Source: a bacterium
GTDB lineage: Bacteria > Sumerlaeota > Sumerlaeia > MVZB01
Direction: 5' to 3'
NCBI GenBank assembly: GCA_023480605.1
Contig: JAMCWS010000010.1
Coordinates: forward strand, 1-11,492
Length of the DNA stretch: 11,492 nucleotides
Part shown: piece after piece, positions 1 through 6,709 of the stretch
Layout of the letters: every line of letters starts with the position of its first letter
Numbering within the stretch: position 1 is the stretch's first letter
Made by a program: the position numbers and the translations under genes
The notes under the pieces: generated by a model
What the model was told of the DNA's origin: nothing
What the model saw: only the letters and a program-made list of their open reading frames with translations
Databases searched by the model: none

Positions 1-532
1 GGCGCGAATGGACGAACGAGACCGGCACGATAAGGGCTTCCGTCTGGCGTCCCAGCAACGCCACGCCCGGCTTGGCGACGCGCCGCGGACCGCGCGGGCC
101 GTCGAGGGCCAGAGCCGCCGCCGCATGCGCCTCCGCCGTCGCGGCGGCCGTCATGCGCCCCTTCATTTCCAGGAGGCCGCGGGCCGCGCCGCGCGACGAC
201 GACGCCCGCACCGTCTGAAGCCCGAGGCGGTGAATGACTCGGGCGAGCTTTTCGCCATCGCGCGAGGGGCTCACCATCACCGCCACCCGCAGTCCCGTCC
301 CCAACCGCAGGAAGCCCATCGCCATGCCGAAAAGGTCTTCGTGCCAGAAGGCGAAGATCAGCGGCCGACCACAGCGCCGCGCCGCCTCGTAATGCGCGCC
401 ACCCTCGACCTCGATCCGCAGCGTCGCGGCAAACAGGCGAATCAACCACGCCACGAACGGCGCGAGAAATGCGCCGAAAATCCAATCTCCCACGTGGCGC
501 CGGAGAACTTTCGTTGGTCGCGTCTTGTTCAT
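1..532 (-). CDS. DUF374-type lysophospholipid acyltransferase-like protein, 3' end beyond window
   Basis: The first 177 residues are visible and the frame runs off the window edge. The start ATG (532-530) shares an ATGA with the lpxB stop, so translation is probably coupled; no Shine-Dalgarno sequence is seen. The product fits the DUF374 branch of the LPLAT acyltransferases: a hydrophobic N-terminal stretch at about 17-37, FAFWHEDLF (60-68) with the candidate catalytic His64, VSPSRDGE (87-94), RASSSRGAARGL (109-120; families often have RGSS here) and LDGPRGPRRVAKPGV (143-157). From family knowledge, such proteins are membrane-associated acyltransferases often encoded near waaA and lpxK. Its place behind lpxB suggests late acylation of lipid A or a lipid A precursor. 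The exact acceptor and acyl donor are unknown. The reading is certain as a gene and good for the family; the function is inferred. Confidence 0.85.
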   Translation of the reverse strand, partial: MNKTRPTKVLRRHVGDWIFGAFLAPFVAWLIRLFAATLRIEVEGGAHYEAARRCGRPLIFAFWHEDLFGMAMGFLRLGTGLRVAVMVSPSRDGEKLARVIHRLGLQTVRASSSRGAARGLLEMKGRMTAAATAEAHAAAALALDGPRGPRRVAKPGVALLGRQTEALIVPVSFVHSR

Positions 533-1740
533 CGGGGCGTTTCGTGGCTGGCCTGATTATTCGCGGCCATCGCTTTCGCACCGCCGCGCGCCAGGTCGAG
601 GACGATCTCGGCCGTTTGGGCGCTGGCGCCGCGTCCGCCCATTTTCTCCCGGACCTTGGCGAGTTGATATTTGACCCGTTCGATTTCGCGGGGATCGCCC
701 AGGATTTTCAGCGAGCGGTCGGCGATGTTCTGCGGCGTGCACTGATCCTGGAGCAGTTCGGGCACAACCATGTCGCCGGCGACGATGTTGATCAGGCCGA
801 TGTAGGGGATCTTGACCAATCCCTTGGCGATGAGCCAACTGAAAAAGCCCACCTTGTAGATGATGATCATCGGCGTGCCGAGCAGGCCCGTCTCGAGCGT
901 GGCCGTGCCCGAGGCGACGATCGCCAGGTCCATCGCGGCGCGGACGTTGTAACGGTAGGCGTCGACGACCTTGACCGGCACGTGGGCCATCGTGAGGAGG
1001 TGGTCGATGATCTCGGGGCGAACGGTGGTGGCGCGCGGTATGACGAATTGCACGTCGGGGGCCTGAGCCTGGATCTTTTCGGCCGCCTCGAGCATGGTGG
1101 GCAGCAGCGATTCCACCTCGCGCCGCCGGCTGCCCGGCAGCAGGCCGATGATGCGCTTGGCGGGGTCCAGGCCGAAGTGGACGATGACTTCCTCACGCGT
1201 CATCGTCAGGACCATCATGTCGAGCCAGGGGGTGCCGACGAAGCGCGCGTCCACGCCCCCCTGGCGCAGGAAGGACTCTTCGAACGGGAGGATGACGAGA
1301 GCCTTGTCGACGAATTTTCGCAATTTATGTATCCGGTTGTGGTGCCAGGCCCAAACCTGCGGGCAGACGTAATAGACAACCTTGATGCCCAGACGATGGG
1401 CCTGCTCGGCCAGGCGAAGGTTGAAGCCGGGGTAGTCGATCAGCACGAGGACGTCGGGATGTTCGCGGCGCAGGGCGTCGACCGTGTCGTAGAACACGCG
1501 GCGGATTTTGGGGAACTTGATGATGACTTCGGTGAATCCGATGATCGCCAGGTCGCGCACCAGGTTATAACGGAGATCTGCGCCGGCTTCAGCCATGCGC
1601 TCGCCCCCCAGGCCGGTGACCCGCAGGGCGGGTTCGCGCTTAAGAAGCTGCCTGATCAGCATCGAGCCGATCAGGTCGCCCGACAGTTCTCCGGCGACAA
1701 TAAAGATCCTGGGCGGCGCGGCGGCGCCGTTATCCGTCAT
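529..1740 (-). CDS. lpxB: Lipid-A-disaccharide synthase LpxB
   Basis: 403 residues, slightly longer than the usual length of about 380. LpxB (GT19) joins UDP-2,3-diacylglucosamine and lipid X (2,3-diacylglucosamine 1-phosphate) to give the lipid A disaccharide, at the inner face of the inner membrane. Family motifs in order: GELSGD (17-22, usually GEASGD), GLGGERM, LIDYPGFNLRLAE, YYVCPQVWAW, LPFEESF followed by FVGTPWLD (the His of the common GH(P/T) is replaced by Thr), GLLPGSRRREV in the nucleotide-binding half, SGTATLETGLLGTPMIIIYK, and IVAGDMVVPELLQ near the C terminus. The frame stays open upstream to 1839, but that extra stretch lies within the preceding gene and is Arg/Ser-rich noise; the ATG at 1740-1738 starts just before the typical N-terminal beta strand. 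It overlaps the upstream oxidoreductase by 11 nt and the downstream acyltransferase by 4 nt, so the three genes form one transcript. No strong ribosome-binding site is seen, which fits coupled translation. Confidence 0.96.
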   Translation of the reverse strand: MTDNGAAAPPRIFIVAGELSGDLIGSMLIRQLLKREPALRVTGLGGERMAEAGADLRYNLVRDLAIIGFTEVIIKFPKIRRVFYDTVDALRREHPDVLVLIDYPGFNLRLAEQAHRLGIKVVYYVCPQVWAWHHNRIHKLRKFVDKALVILPFEESFLRQGGVDARFVGTPWLDMMVLTMTREEVIVHFGLDPAKRIIGLLPGSRRREVESLLPTMLEAAEKIQAQAPDVQFVIPRATTVRPEIIDHLLTMAHVPVKVVDAYRYNVRAAMDLAIVASGTATLETGLLGTPMIIIYKVGFFSWLIAKGLVKIPYIGLINIVAGDMVVPELLQDQCTPQNIADRSLKILGDPREIERVKYQLAKVREKMGGRGASAQTAEIVLDLARGGAKAMAANNQASHETPR

Positions 1741-2728
1741 GGCGAGGCGACCCCAAGTACATGAGTTGGTCGATCGTCTGGCTGTTCTGCTGGATTTTCT
1801 CGACGATCTGGATGGCGATCTCCAGGGCGTTCTGGCCATGCTCGCCGGTCACGGCCGGCTGCTTGCCCTCGCGGACGCAACTGAGGAAGTGGGTCAACTC
1901 GAGTTTCATCGGCTCCTCGCGCTTGATGCGCAGGCGCTTGCGAACGATCTGCGCCTTGGGCTCTCCTTCGCGCGCCCCCTCGATGGCTTCCTTGCGGTAG
2001 ACTTCCATCGACTGCTTCTGGTAGTCGACCGAGACGTAGGTGTTGGGTTGGAAGATGCGGATCTTGCGCATCTTGTTGGGAGTCACGCGGCTGGCCGTCA
2101 GGTTGGCGCGGCAGCCGTTGGCGAAGGTGATGCGGGCGTTGGCGATGTCTTCGCGTTCCGAAAGGATCGGCACTCCGACGGCGTCGATCGTTACGATCGG
2201 CGAGTGGACCAGTTGGAGAACGATGTCGATGTCGTGAATCATGAGGTCGAGCACCACCCCGACGTCGCGCACACGGGGATCGTAAGGCCCCAGGCGGTGG
2301 CTTTCGATGAAGCCGGGGTTGGTCAGGATTTCCTGGAGGCGGATGATGGCCATATTGAAACGCTCGATGTGGCCGACCTGGAGGACCAGGTGGCGGGCGC
2401 GGGCCATCTCGATGAGTTCGCGCGCCTGGGCGACGGTCGTTGTGAAAGGTTTCTCGACCATCAGATGAATGCCGGCTTCGAGAAGGTCGCGGGCGACGGC
2501 GTGGTGGTGAACCGTCGGCACGACGATCGAGGCGGCGTCGATTTTGCCGATCAGGTCGCGATGGTCGAAATAAGGGGTGGTCTTGTATTGTTTGGCGATC
2601 GCGGCAGCCTGGCTGCGGTCGACGTCGACGACGCCAACCAGTTGACTGCCTTCGATTTCCGTGTAGTTGCGGGCGTGGTGCCGGCCCAGATGGCCCACGC
2701 CGATCACGCCCACTCGCAGGTTATCCAT
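1730..2728 (-). CDS. Gfo/Idh/MocA-family NAD(P)-dependent oxidoreductase, GnnA-like (lipid A context)
   Basis: 332 residues. N-terminal Rossmann fold with VGVIGVGHLG (GxGxxG at 10-15), an acidic residue at the end of strand two (VVDVD), VVPTVHHH, and the family's VEKPF (Glu92-Lys93-Pro94). The C-terminal half carries GHIERFN (119-125) and DLMIHDIDI (161-169), where His165 is a candidate catalytic residue. The ATG at 2728 is chosen because it begins the Rossmann fold and has AAAGGA 12 nt upstream; the open frame to 2833 has no such support. Oxidoreductases of this type are found beside lpxA/lpxB in several Gram-negatives. In Acidithiobacillus ferrooxidans the one at this position, GnnA, oxidises the 3-OH of UDP-GlcNAc so that GnnB can add a 3-amino group, which gives amide-linked lipid A. 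No GnnB-type aminotransferase is present here, so the specific reaction remains inferred. The last 11 nt overlap lpxB. Confidence 0.85.
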   Translation of the reverse strand: MDNLRVGVIGVGHLGRHHARNYTEIEGSQLVGVVDVDRSQAAAIAKQYKTTPYFDHRDLIGKIDAASIVVPTVHHHAVARDLLEAGIHLMVEKPFTTTVAQARELIEMARARHLVLQVGHIERFNMAIIRLQEILTNPGFIESHRLGPYDPRVRDVGVVLDLMIHDIDIVLQLVHSPIVTIDAVGVPILSEREDIANARITFANGCRANLTASRVTPNKMRKIRIFQPNTYVSVDYQKQSMEVYRKEAIEGAREGEPKAQIVRKRLRIKREEPMKLELTHFLSCVREGKQPAVTGEHGQNALEIAIQIVEKIQQNSQTIDQLMYLGSPRHDG

Positions 2729-2740
2729 CGCGTTGCTTTT

Positions 2741-2746
2741 TCCTTT
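2741..2746 (-). promoter_or_regulatory. Ribosome-binding site of the GnnA-like oxidoreductase
   Basis: AAAGGA read on the minus strand, 12 nt before the ATG at 2728. It supports that start over the upstream in-frame ATGs. The spacing is a little long. Confidence 0.55.
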
Positions 2747-2822
2747 ACAGGGGCCCGGCGGGTCGATATACCGCGCCCGGTCCGGCGGGTCGGACATCGC
2801 CCGCATTGTTTCGGAAACGTGC

Positions 2823-2828
2823 TTTATA
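2823..2828 (-). promoter_or_regulatory. Possible -10 element for the lipid A cassette
   Basis: TATAAA on the minus strand, about 95 nt before the oxidoreductase start, in a locally AT-rich patch of a GC-rich window. No good -35 hexamer is seen at 16-18 nt, so this is a weak prediction. It is the best candidate between the galT stop and the lipid A genes. Confidence 0.25.
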
Positions 2829-3026
2829 CGCAACCGGAAAAATCTCGCCGCGCCTCGCCCGAAGGGATCATTCCGTGTAAAGCGGTTTCAACTGCGAAAG
2901 CACGTGACGCGGTGGAGATACATTCTAAATAACGGAGACCAGGTATGTAGTTTGGGCTTCAACTCGATACTTGTCTCGCATAGTAAATAAGGCGGGCAGG
3001 CGTACGGGTGCGCAGAAATCACATCC

Positions 3027-3042
3027 CTTCGCGTCTTTGTGT
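3027..3042 (+). repeat. Short dispersed-repeat motif, copy 1
   Basis: CTTCGCGTCTTTGTGT matches, at 15 of 16 positions, the minus-strand reading of 10240-10255 (CTTCGTGTCTTTGTGT). Both copies lie in non-coding gaps. Motifs of this kind are, as I recall, common as dispersed intergenic repeats in many bacterial genomes; copy number here cannot be judged from one window. Confidence 0.5.
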
Positions 3043-3116
3043 CACCATGGTTCAAATATGTATGAGCGAAGTTCACGGTAAGTGAGACGACTCGCATTGA
3101 ACATACAAGACGCAAA
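3028..3116. repeat. Imperfect long inverted repeat around the dispersed-repeat motif
   Basis: The left arm (about 3028-3057) holds GCGTCTTTGT followed by ATGGTTCAAAT. The right arm (about 3096-3116) read on the minus strand gives GCGTCTTGT followed by ATGTTCAAT, in the same order but with a 6-nt gap and small indels. The loop is about 38 nt. This looks like a decayed palindromic repeat unit or a small non-autonomous element. No target-site duplication could be identified. Confidence 0.35.
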
Positions 3117-3167
3117 GATGTAAAGCCGGCGAAGGCCGGAGTGCCGCTTCGCGCCCGCCGTGCGAAT

Positions 3168-3199
3168 AATTGATAAAATGCGCATACCGGTTATCAATT
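3168..3199. repeat. Perfect 9-bp AT-rich inverted repeat
   Basis: AATTGATAA at 3168-3176 and TTATCAATT at 3191-3199 are exact reverse complements, separated by 14 nt that themselves contain TGCGCA. Such an AT-rich dyad stands out in a GC-rich window. It could be an operator, or a hairpin at the 3' end of the galT transcript about 140 nt past the stop codon. Neither role is proven. Confidence 0.6.
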
Positions 3200-3224
3200 T
3201 CCTGTGGGGCAAAAATAACTCACG

Positions 3225-3262
3225 CCACGCCACGTAGAAGAGGTGATGCCGAAGAGGCGTGG
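3225..3262 (-). terminator. Weak terminator-like stem-loop downstream of galT
   Basis: CCACGCC (3225-3231) pairs with GGCGTGG (3256-3262) across a 24-nt loop. On the minus strand the stem is followed, after about 10 nt, by ATTTTTG. The loop is long and the T-run is offset, so intrinsic termination is uncertain. Confidence 0.25.
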
Positions 3263-3336
3263 GGTTTTGAGCGGCGCGCCATGTATTGGGTCAAACGGGA
3301 GATGGAAAAGATCCGGCCGACCGAACGGGCGCTCCC

Positions 3337-4389
3337 CTACTCCACCTGGTTTACGGGTTCGAGGGTTTCTAAGATCAGGCGGCGGAGGAATTCGGCGGCG
3401 CGCTCGGGCAAGGTGGGATTGACATAGAAGCCCGTCCCCCACTCGAAACCGGCCATGCGGGTCACGCGCGGGATGATCTCGATGTGCCAGTGATAATCTT
3501 TCTCGATACTGCGGCCGTTGGCCGATGGAGCGAGGCGTGGAGCGCTGTGAATAATGAAGTTGTAGGGCGGATTCTCCAGTGCCATTTGAATGGCCCAGAG
3601 CGTGCGGCGCAGCACCTCGGCCAGCGGCGAGATCTGGTGATCGGGGATGAACTGGAAGTCGTGGCTGTGGACTTTGGGGAGGATCCACGTCTCGAAGGGG
3701 AACTTGGAGGCGAAAGGGGTGAAGGCCAGGAAAGCCGTATTCTCGTAGACGACGCGCGACTGATCCTTGGTCTCCTGGTTGAGGATGTCGCAGAACAAGC
3801 AGCGTTCCTTATATTCGTAATACTCGCGCCGCCCCCCCCGATTTCGCTCCCGCCAGCGTGGGGTAATCGGCAGGGCGATCACCTGCGAGTGGGGATGCTC
3901 GAGCATGGCGCCGGCCGAAGTGCCGTAATTACGGAAAATCTGAATATATTTGAACCGCATGTCGCGATTGAGATCGATGACACGATCGCGATAGGCGCGG
4001 ATGACCGACTCGACTTTGTTCTGCGAGTAGTCGCCGAAGCGGGCATCGTGGCACGGGCTTTCGATCACGATCTCGTGGGCGCCGATGCCGCTCATGAGAT
4101 CGTAAATGCCGTCGCCGCTGCGATTCAGATCCCCCTCGATGCGGAGGATGGCGAACTTGTTGGGGATGACGCGGAGCGACCAGCCCGGGGCGTTACGGGG
4201 GCGGTCGTTGGGGCGCACGGCAAGAATTTCGGCCGGGGTGGAGGATTCGTTGCCGTCGCAGAACGGACAGAACTTACGTTCGGCGGGGGGCGGCACCGCT
4301 ACGGGAGCGAAATCGGGGGGGCGGCGCGAGCGATCCTCGGCCATGATAACCCAGCCGCCGCTGACAGGATCTTTTCGGAGCGTCGACAT
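3337..4389 (-). CDS. galT: Galactose-1-phosphate uridylyltransferase GalT
   Basis: 350 residues, the normal family length. GalT exchanges UMP between UDP-glucose and galactose-1-phosphate in the cytoplasmic Leloir pathway. Seen in order: CPFC (41-44) and GAHEIVIESPCH (103-114), the usual metal-site region; the active-site EHPHSQ (164-169) with His167 in the position of the uridylylated nucleophile; a second CLFC (197-200); and HWHIEIIPR (300-308) with AGFEWGTGFYVNP, typical of the C-terminal HIT-like domain. The ATG at 4389 is preferred over an upstream TTG at 4407, which would lie between the -10 and -35 boxes of the gene's own promoter. No Shine-Dalgarno sequence precedes the ATG and the promoter predicts a leaderless message. 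No galK, galE or galM is nearby, so the enzyme may serve nucleotide-sugar supply or, less likely, use another sugar phosphate as related enzymes do. Confidence 0.93.
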   Translation of the reverse strand: MSTLRKDPVSGGWVIMAEDRSRRPPDFAPVAVPPPAERKFCPFCDGNESSTPAEILAVRPNDRPRNAPGWSLRVIPNKFAILRIEGDLNRSGDGIYDLMSGIGAHEIVIESPCHDARFGDYSQNKVESVIRAYRDRVIDLNRDMRFKYIQIFRNYGTSAGAMLEHPHSQVIALPITPRWRERNRGGRREYYEYKERCLFCDILNQETKDQSRVVYENTAFLAFTPFASKFPFETWILPKVHSHDFQFIPDHQISPLAEVLRRTLWAIQMALENPPYNFIIHSAPRLAPSANGRSIEKDYHWHIEIIPRVTRMAGFEWGTGFYVNPTLPERAAEFLRRLILETLEPVNQVE

Positions 4390-4396
4390 AGTCTCT

Positions 4397-4425
4397 ATTC
4401 TAACCAAACCGCCGTCGATTGTCAG
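4397..4425 (-). promoter_or_regulatory. Sigma70-type promoter of galT, predicted leaderless
   Basis: On the minus strand CTGACA (-35, 4425-4420) and TAGAAT (-10, 4402-4397) are separated by exactly 17 nt; each hexamer matches consensus at 5 of 6 positions. Only 7 nt lie between the -10 box and the galT ATG, so transcription should begin at or next to the A of the start codon. It is the best promoter match I found in the window. It also allows galT to be expressed independently of the TPR gene that ends 20 nt upstream of the -35 box. Confidence 0.6.
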
Positions 4426-4445
4426 GCCCGCGTACGACCGGGCGA

Positions 4446-5192
4446 TCAGGATCCGGCGCGGGTCGGCGCGCTGGAGGCCGCGTCGGTCGGGGGGCCGGGA
4501 GTCGCCGGGCCGGTGGGGGACGGACCGGACCGGTTTTCAGCCGGGGTTTCGGCTTGGCCGGCCGGCGCGGAGCCAAAAACCTTCTCGGCCAGCTCGCGGC
4601 GAAAAGGCGCGGCGCGATCGTCCCATTTTTTATCGGCAGCGGCGGCTTGAAAACTTGAGGCCGCCTCGCGATACATGCCATGGCGGAAGAAATTCCTGCC
4701 CATGAAAAAATTTACGCCCGGATCGGCGGGGTCTTCCTGGAGCACGGGCGTGAAGAACTTGAGCGCCTCGGTCTGGTCGCCCAGTTCGCTGTAAGCCATG
4801 CCCAACTCGCGGTTTAGATTCATGTCGGGATTATACTTGAGAGCCAGGGCGTAGTGCGCCATGGCGAGTTTGGGCTGGGGCGGCTCGATGAACAGATAGC
4901 AGTCGCCCAACTGGCGCTGGCGGTCGTAGGAAGCGGGCGAACGCTCGACGATGCGCACCAGATGAGGAATGGCTTCCCGGTATTCGCCCCGGGCGAGGAG
5001 CCGGTCGACCGCCGCCCCGTTGGAGAGGAGCACGTAGCCGTTCCACATGAACGCGACCATGACCAGCGACAGGACGACGAAGAATCCAAGGATCGAAAGG
5101 GTGATGGCGTCGGGCCGCCAACCGTGGGGAGCGGGCGGCTCGCCCGTGCCGGACCGGCCCGGCGTGAGTTGAGTTGGCTTGGCTTCGGACAT
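4446..5192 (-). CDS. Single-pass membrane protein with TPR repeats
   Basis: 248 residues of unknown specific function. A short Pro/Gly-rich N-terminal segment (1-28) is followed by one hydrophobic helix (about 30-52, AITLSILGFFVVLSLVMVAF), then about four TPR-like helix pairs (roughly 60-86, 90-122, 125-157, 158-190) with typical residues such as LARGEYREAIPHL, LGDCYLF, LGMAYSELGDQTEALKFF and GMYREAASSFQAA. The C-terminal 40 residues are Pro/Ala/Ser/Gly-rich and probably disordered. TPR domains bind other proteins, so this may be a membrane-anchored scaffold; positive residues flank the helix on the N-terminal side only weakly (one Arg), so topology is uncertain. The start has TGAGG 4 nt upstream. 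It lies 63 nt behind dnaN and is probably cotranscribed, but no link to replication is shown. Confidence 0.85.
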   Translation of the reverse strand: MSEAKPTQLTPGRSGTGEPPAPHGWRPDAITLSILGFFVVLSLVMVAFMWNGYVLLSNGAAVDRLLARGEYREAIPHLVRIVERSPASYDRQRQLGDCYLFIEPPQPKLAMAHYALALKYNPDMNLNRELGMAYSELGDQTEALKFFTPVLQEDPADPGVNFFMGRNFFRHGMYREAASSFQAAAADKKWDDRAAPFRRELAEKVFGSAPAGQAETPAENRSGPSPTGPATPGPPTDAASSAPTRAGS

Positions 5193-5255
5193 GGTGCCTC
5201 ATGGGGTTGCCGCGCCGCAGAGGGTCGCCCCGGATCCGGCGGGCGGGCCGGAGCG

Positions 5256-6395
5256 TCAGACCGATTCGGAAGCGGCGGCCGTCTCGGGTTCGAGGTCGCT
5301 CATGCGGACGGGCATGACGAGGAAGAGCGAATCGGGCGCGCCCTCGCATTCGAAGACGACCGGGGCGGTGTTTTCACGGAGTTTCATGGAAACGACGGCG
5401 TCGGGGGTAACTTTGAAAATCTCCTGCAAATACTGGTGGTTGAACGCGATGCGGAAAGGTTCGCCGTCGTATTCGACCTCGACCTTGCCTTCATAAGAGC
5501 CGTCTTCCGATGACTGGGCGCTGATCTCAATCTGGCCGGGCGAAAAGGCGAGCACGATTGAGTGGTGCTTGCGTTCGGCCAGGATGGCGGCGCGGCTGAT
5601 GGCGTCGGACAGCGTCGTCTTCTGGATTTTGATGGTGCGCTTGAACGACTGGGGAATGACCGCTTCGTAACGGGGGTAGGTGCCCTCAATGCGATTGGAG
5701 ATGTAGCACAGGTTGCTGAGTTGGAACATGACCTGGCGTTCGGAAATGGCGATCTGGATTTCCCCTTCCTCGCCGATGGCGTGGTCGATTTCCGCAAGGA
5801 TTCTTTCGGGCACGATCGCCTGGACCTGGTCTTTGCCGATGATTTCGACCGGCTCGACCACCGTCTTGCCAAGTTTACGGCCGTCGGTGGCGACGCAGAT
5901 CAGGCGACCCTCGGCAACGTCGAATAACACCCCCATGAGCACCTTGCGCGGGTCGCGCGTCGGAATGGCGAACATCGTGTTGTGCAAGACGCGCTTGAGG
6001 TCGGCCTGGCGCAGGGTCAGGGTGATCTCGGGTTGGACGAGAGGCCAATCGGGGTAATCGTCGGCGGGCATGGTGGCCAGGTGATAAACGTTGCCGATGC
6101 ATTGGATCGACATGCGCGAGCCGCTGGTTTCGAGGGTCACGTCGCCATCGGGCAGTAGGCGGACGATGTCGGTAAAGAGCCGGGCCGGAGCGGTGACCCG
6201 GCCGGCTTCTTCGACGCGGGCGTTGAGCTTGACTCGGCCGAAGGATTCGAGATCGGTGCCGCTGATGGTGGTTTCCTCGCTGGTGGCTTCGATGAGGATA
6301 TTGGCGAGGATGGGCATGGTGGTGGTGGTGTTGACCACGTTATGAATCAGGGCAATGCCGCTGGCCAGGGGTTGCCGTTCGAATACAACTTTCAT
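5256..6395 (-). CDS. dnaN: DNA polymerase III subunit beta (sliding clamp)
   Basis: 379 residues. DnaN forms the dimeric ring that tethers polymerase III and other proteins to DNA. The N terminus (MKVVFERQPLASGIALIHNVV, then PILANILIEA) and the three-domain length fit the family. Other recognisable stretches are VRLLPDGDVTLETSGSRM, RDPRKVLMGVLFD, EGRLICVATDGRKL, YPRYEAVIPQ, and the C-terminal FLVMPVRMSD, equivalent to the MPMR end that forms part of the clamp's peptide-binding pocket. About 14 further residues follow that motif, a small C-terminal extension. The start is firm: AAAGGAG lies 6 nt upstream. dnaN commonly sits with dnaA and recF near the origin; here it follows the rpsR cluster and precedes a TPR gene, with no dnaA or recF visible. 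Confidence 0.97.
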   Translation of the reverse strand: MKVVFERQPLASGIALIHNVVNTTTTMPILANILIEATSEETTISGTDLESFGRVKLNARVEEAGRVTAPARLFTDIVRLLPDGDVTLETSGSRMSIQCIGNVYHLATMPADDYPDWPLVQPEITLTLRQADLKRVLHNTMFAIPTRDPRKVLMGVLFDVAEGRLICVATDGRKLGKTVVEPVEIIGKDQVQAIVPERILAEIDHAIGEEGEIQIAISERQVMFQLSNLCYISNRIEGTYPRYEAVIPQSFKRTIKIQKTTLSDAISRAAILAERKHHSIVLAFSPGQIEISAQSSEDGSYEGKVEVEYDGEPFRIAFNHQYLQEIFKVTPDAVVSMKLRENTAPVVFECEGAPDSLFLVMPVRMSDLEPETAAASESV

Positions 6396-6412
6396 GCGTC
6401 GCTCCTTTGGTC

Positions 6413-6440
6413 GGTGATCTTCACCCGTGATAATCTCACC
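6413..6440 (-). promoter_or_regulatory. Tandem small inverted repeats in the dnaN leader
   Basis: Read on the minus strand, GGTGAGATTATCAC is followed directly by GGGTGAAGATCACC. Each half contains a dyad (GTGA-N5-TCAC and GGTGA-AGA-TCACC) and the halves resemble each other. The pair ends 5 nt before the AAAGGAG of dnaN. It may be a twin operator or two small RNA hairpins affecting clamp translation. Confidence 0.4.
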
Positions 6441-6456
6441 CGCGCTTCACAGGCAA
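6427..6456 (-). promoter_or_regulatory. Possible dnaN promoter
   Basis: TTGCCT (6456-6451) and TATCAC (6432-6427) on the minus strand, 18 nt apart, each matching sigma70 consensus at 4 of 6. The -10 box would overlap the tandem dyads. This is a weak match, and dnaN could also be read from upstream. Confidence 0.25.
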
Positions 6457-6605
6457 GGAAAAAATCGCCATGCGGGAACCCGCGCCGGGGTGGGCGCCAC
6501 CGGGGCCGGACTGCATCGCGGCATATCGGATATTTTACTCACACAAACAATAATCGCCCGCCCGCGAATGTCAATTTCTATCACGCGAATGCGCAAAATG
6601 AAAGC

Positions 6606-6649
6606 GCGCCGGTTTCCGAATCCGTACGGGGATGCGGATTTGCCGGCGC
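6606..6649 (-). terminator. Two-part stem-loop between rpsR and dnaN
   Basis: Outer arms GCGCCGG (6606-6612) and CCGGCGC (6643-6649) pair perfectly; inside them AATCCG (6619-6624) pairs with CGGATT (6635-6640), with an asymmetric internal loop and a 10-nt apical loop. On the minus strand it is followed by a moderately T-rich stretch (GCTTTCATTTTG). It probably ends or attenuates the ribosomal-protein transcript about 80-125 nt past the rpsR stop. Confidence 0.4.
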
Positions 6650-6709
6650 CCAAGAGCGCAAGTCCCGGATGACGGACCGGAGGCGTTCGGCGAATGCGGC
6701 GCCCGCGCG

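Larger units (their letters stand above)
2729..3336. other. 608-nt gap without a credible gene, containing repeats
   Basis: Short open frames here (for example on the minus strand at 2888-3115 and 3042-3233) lack codon structure, ribosome-binding sites or recognisable motifs. The stretch is more AT-rich than its surroundings. It contains a short dispersed-repeat motif near 3027-3042, an imperfect inverted repeat at about 3028-3116, a perfect inverted repeat at 3168-3199, and a weak stem at 3225-3262. It probably holds the 3' end of the galT transcript and the promoter of the lipid A cassette. Confidence 0.6.

Noticed and set aside
469..1764. Long plus-strand open frame of 431 codons opposite lpxB
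   Set aside because: It is the antisense shadow of lpxB in GC-rich DNA: Asp/Arg/Gly-rich, no family motifs, while the minus strand has clear LpxB motifs.
1595..2932. Plus-strand frame of 445 codons opposite the oxidoreductase
   Set aside because: Composition is Asp/Val/His-rich with no domain signature and it mirrors the codons of the Gfo/Idh/MocA gene, so it is a shadow.
2888..3233. Small minus-strand frames in the galT-lipid A gap
   Set aside because: They run through repeat motifs and lack ribosome-binding sites; the sequence does not look coding.
3484..4650. Plus-strand frame of 388 codons opposite galT
   Set aside because: Antisense shadow; the GalT active-site motif and promoter are on the minus strand.
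6525..6560. AT-rich patch with TTACTCACA as a possible DnaA box or origin near dnaN
   Set aside because: Only one weak match (two mismatches to TTATCCACA), no cluster of boxes and no dnaA nearby.
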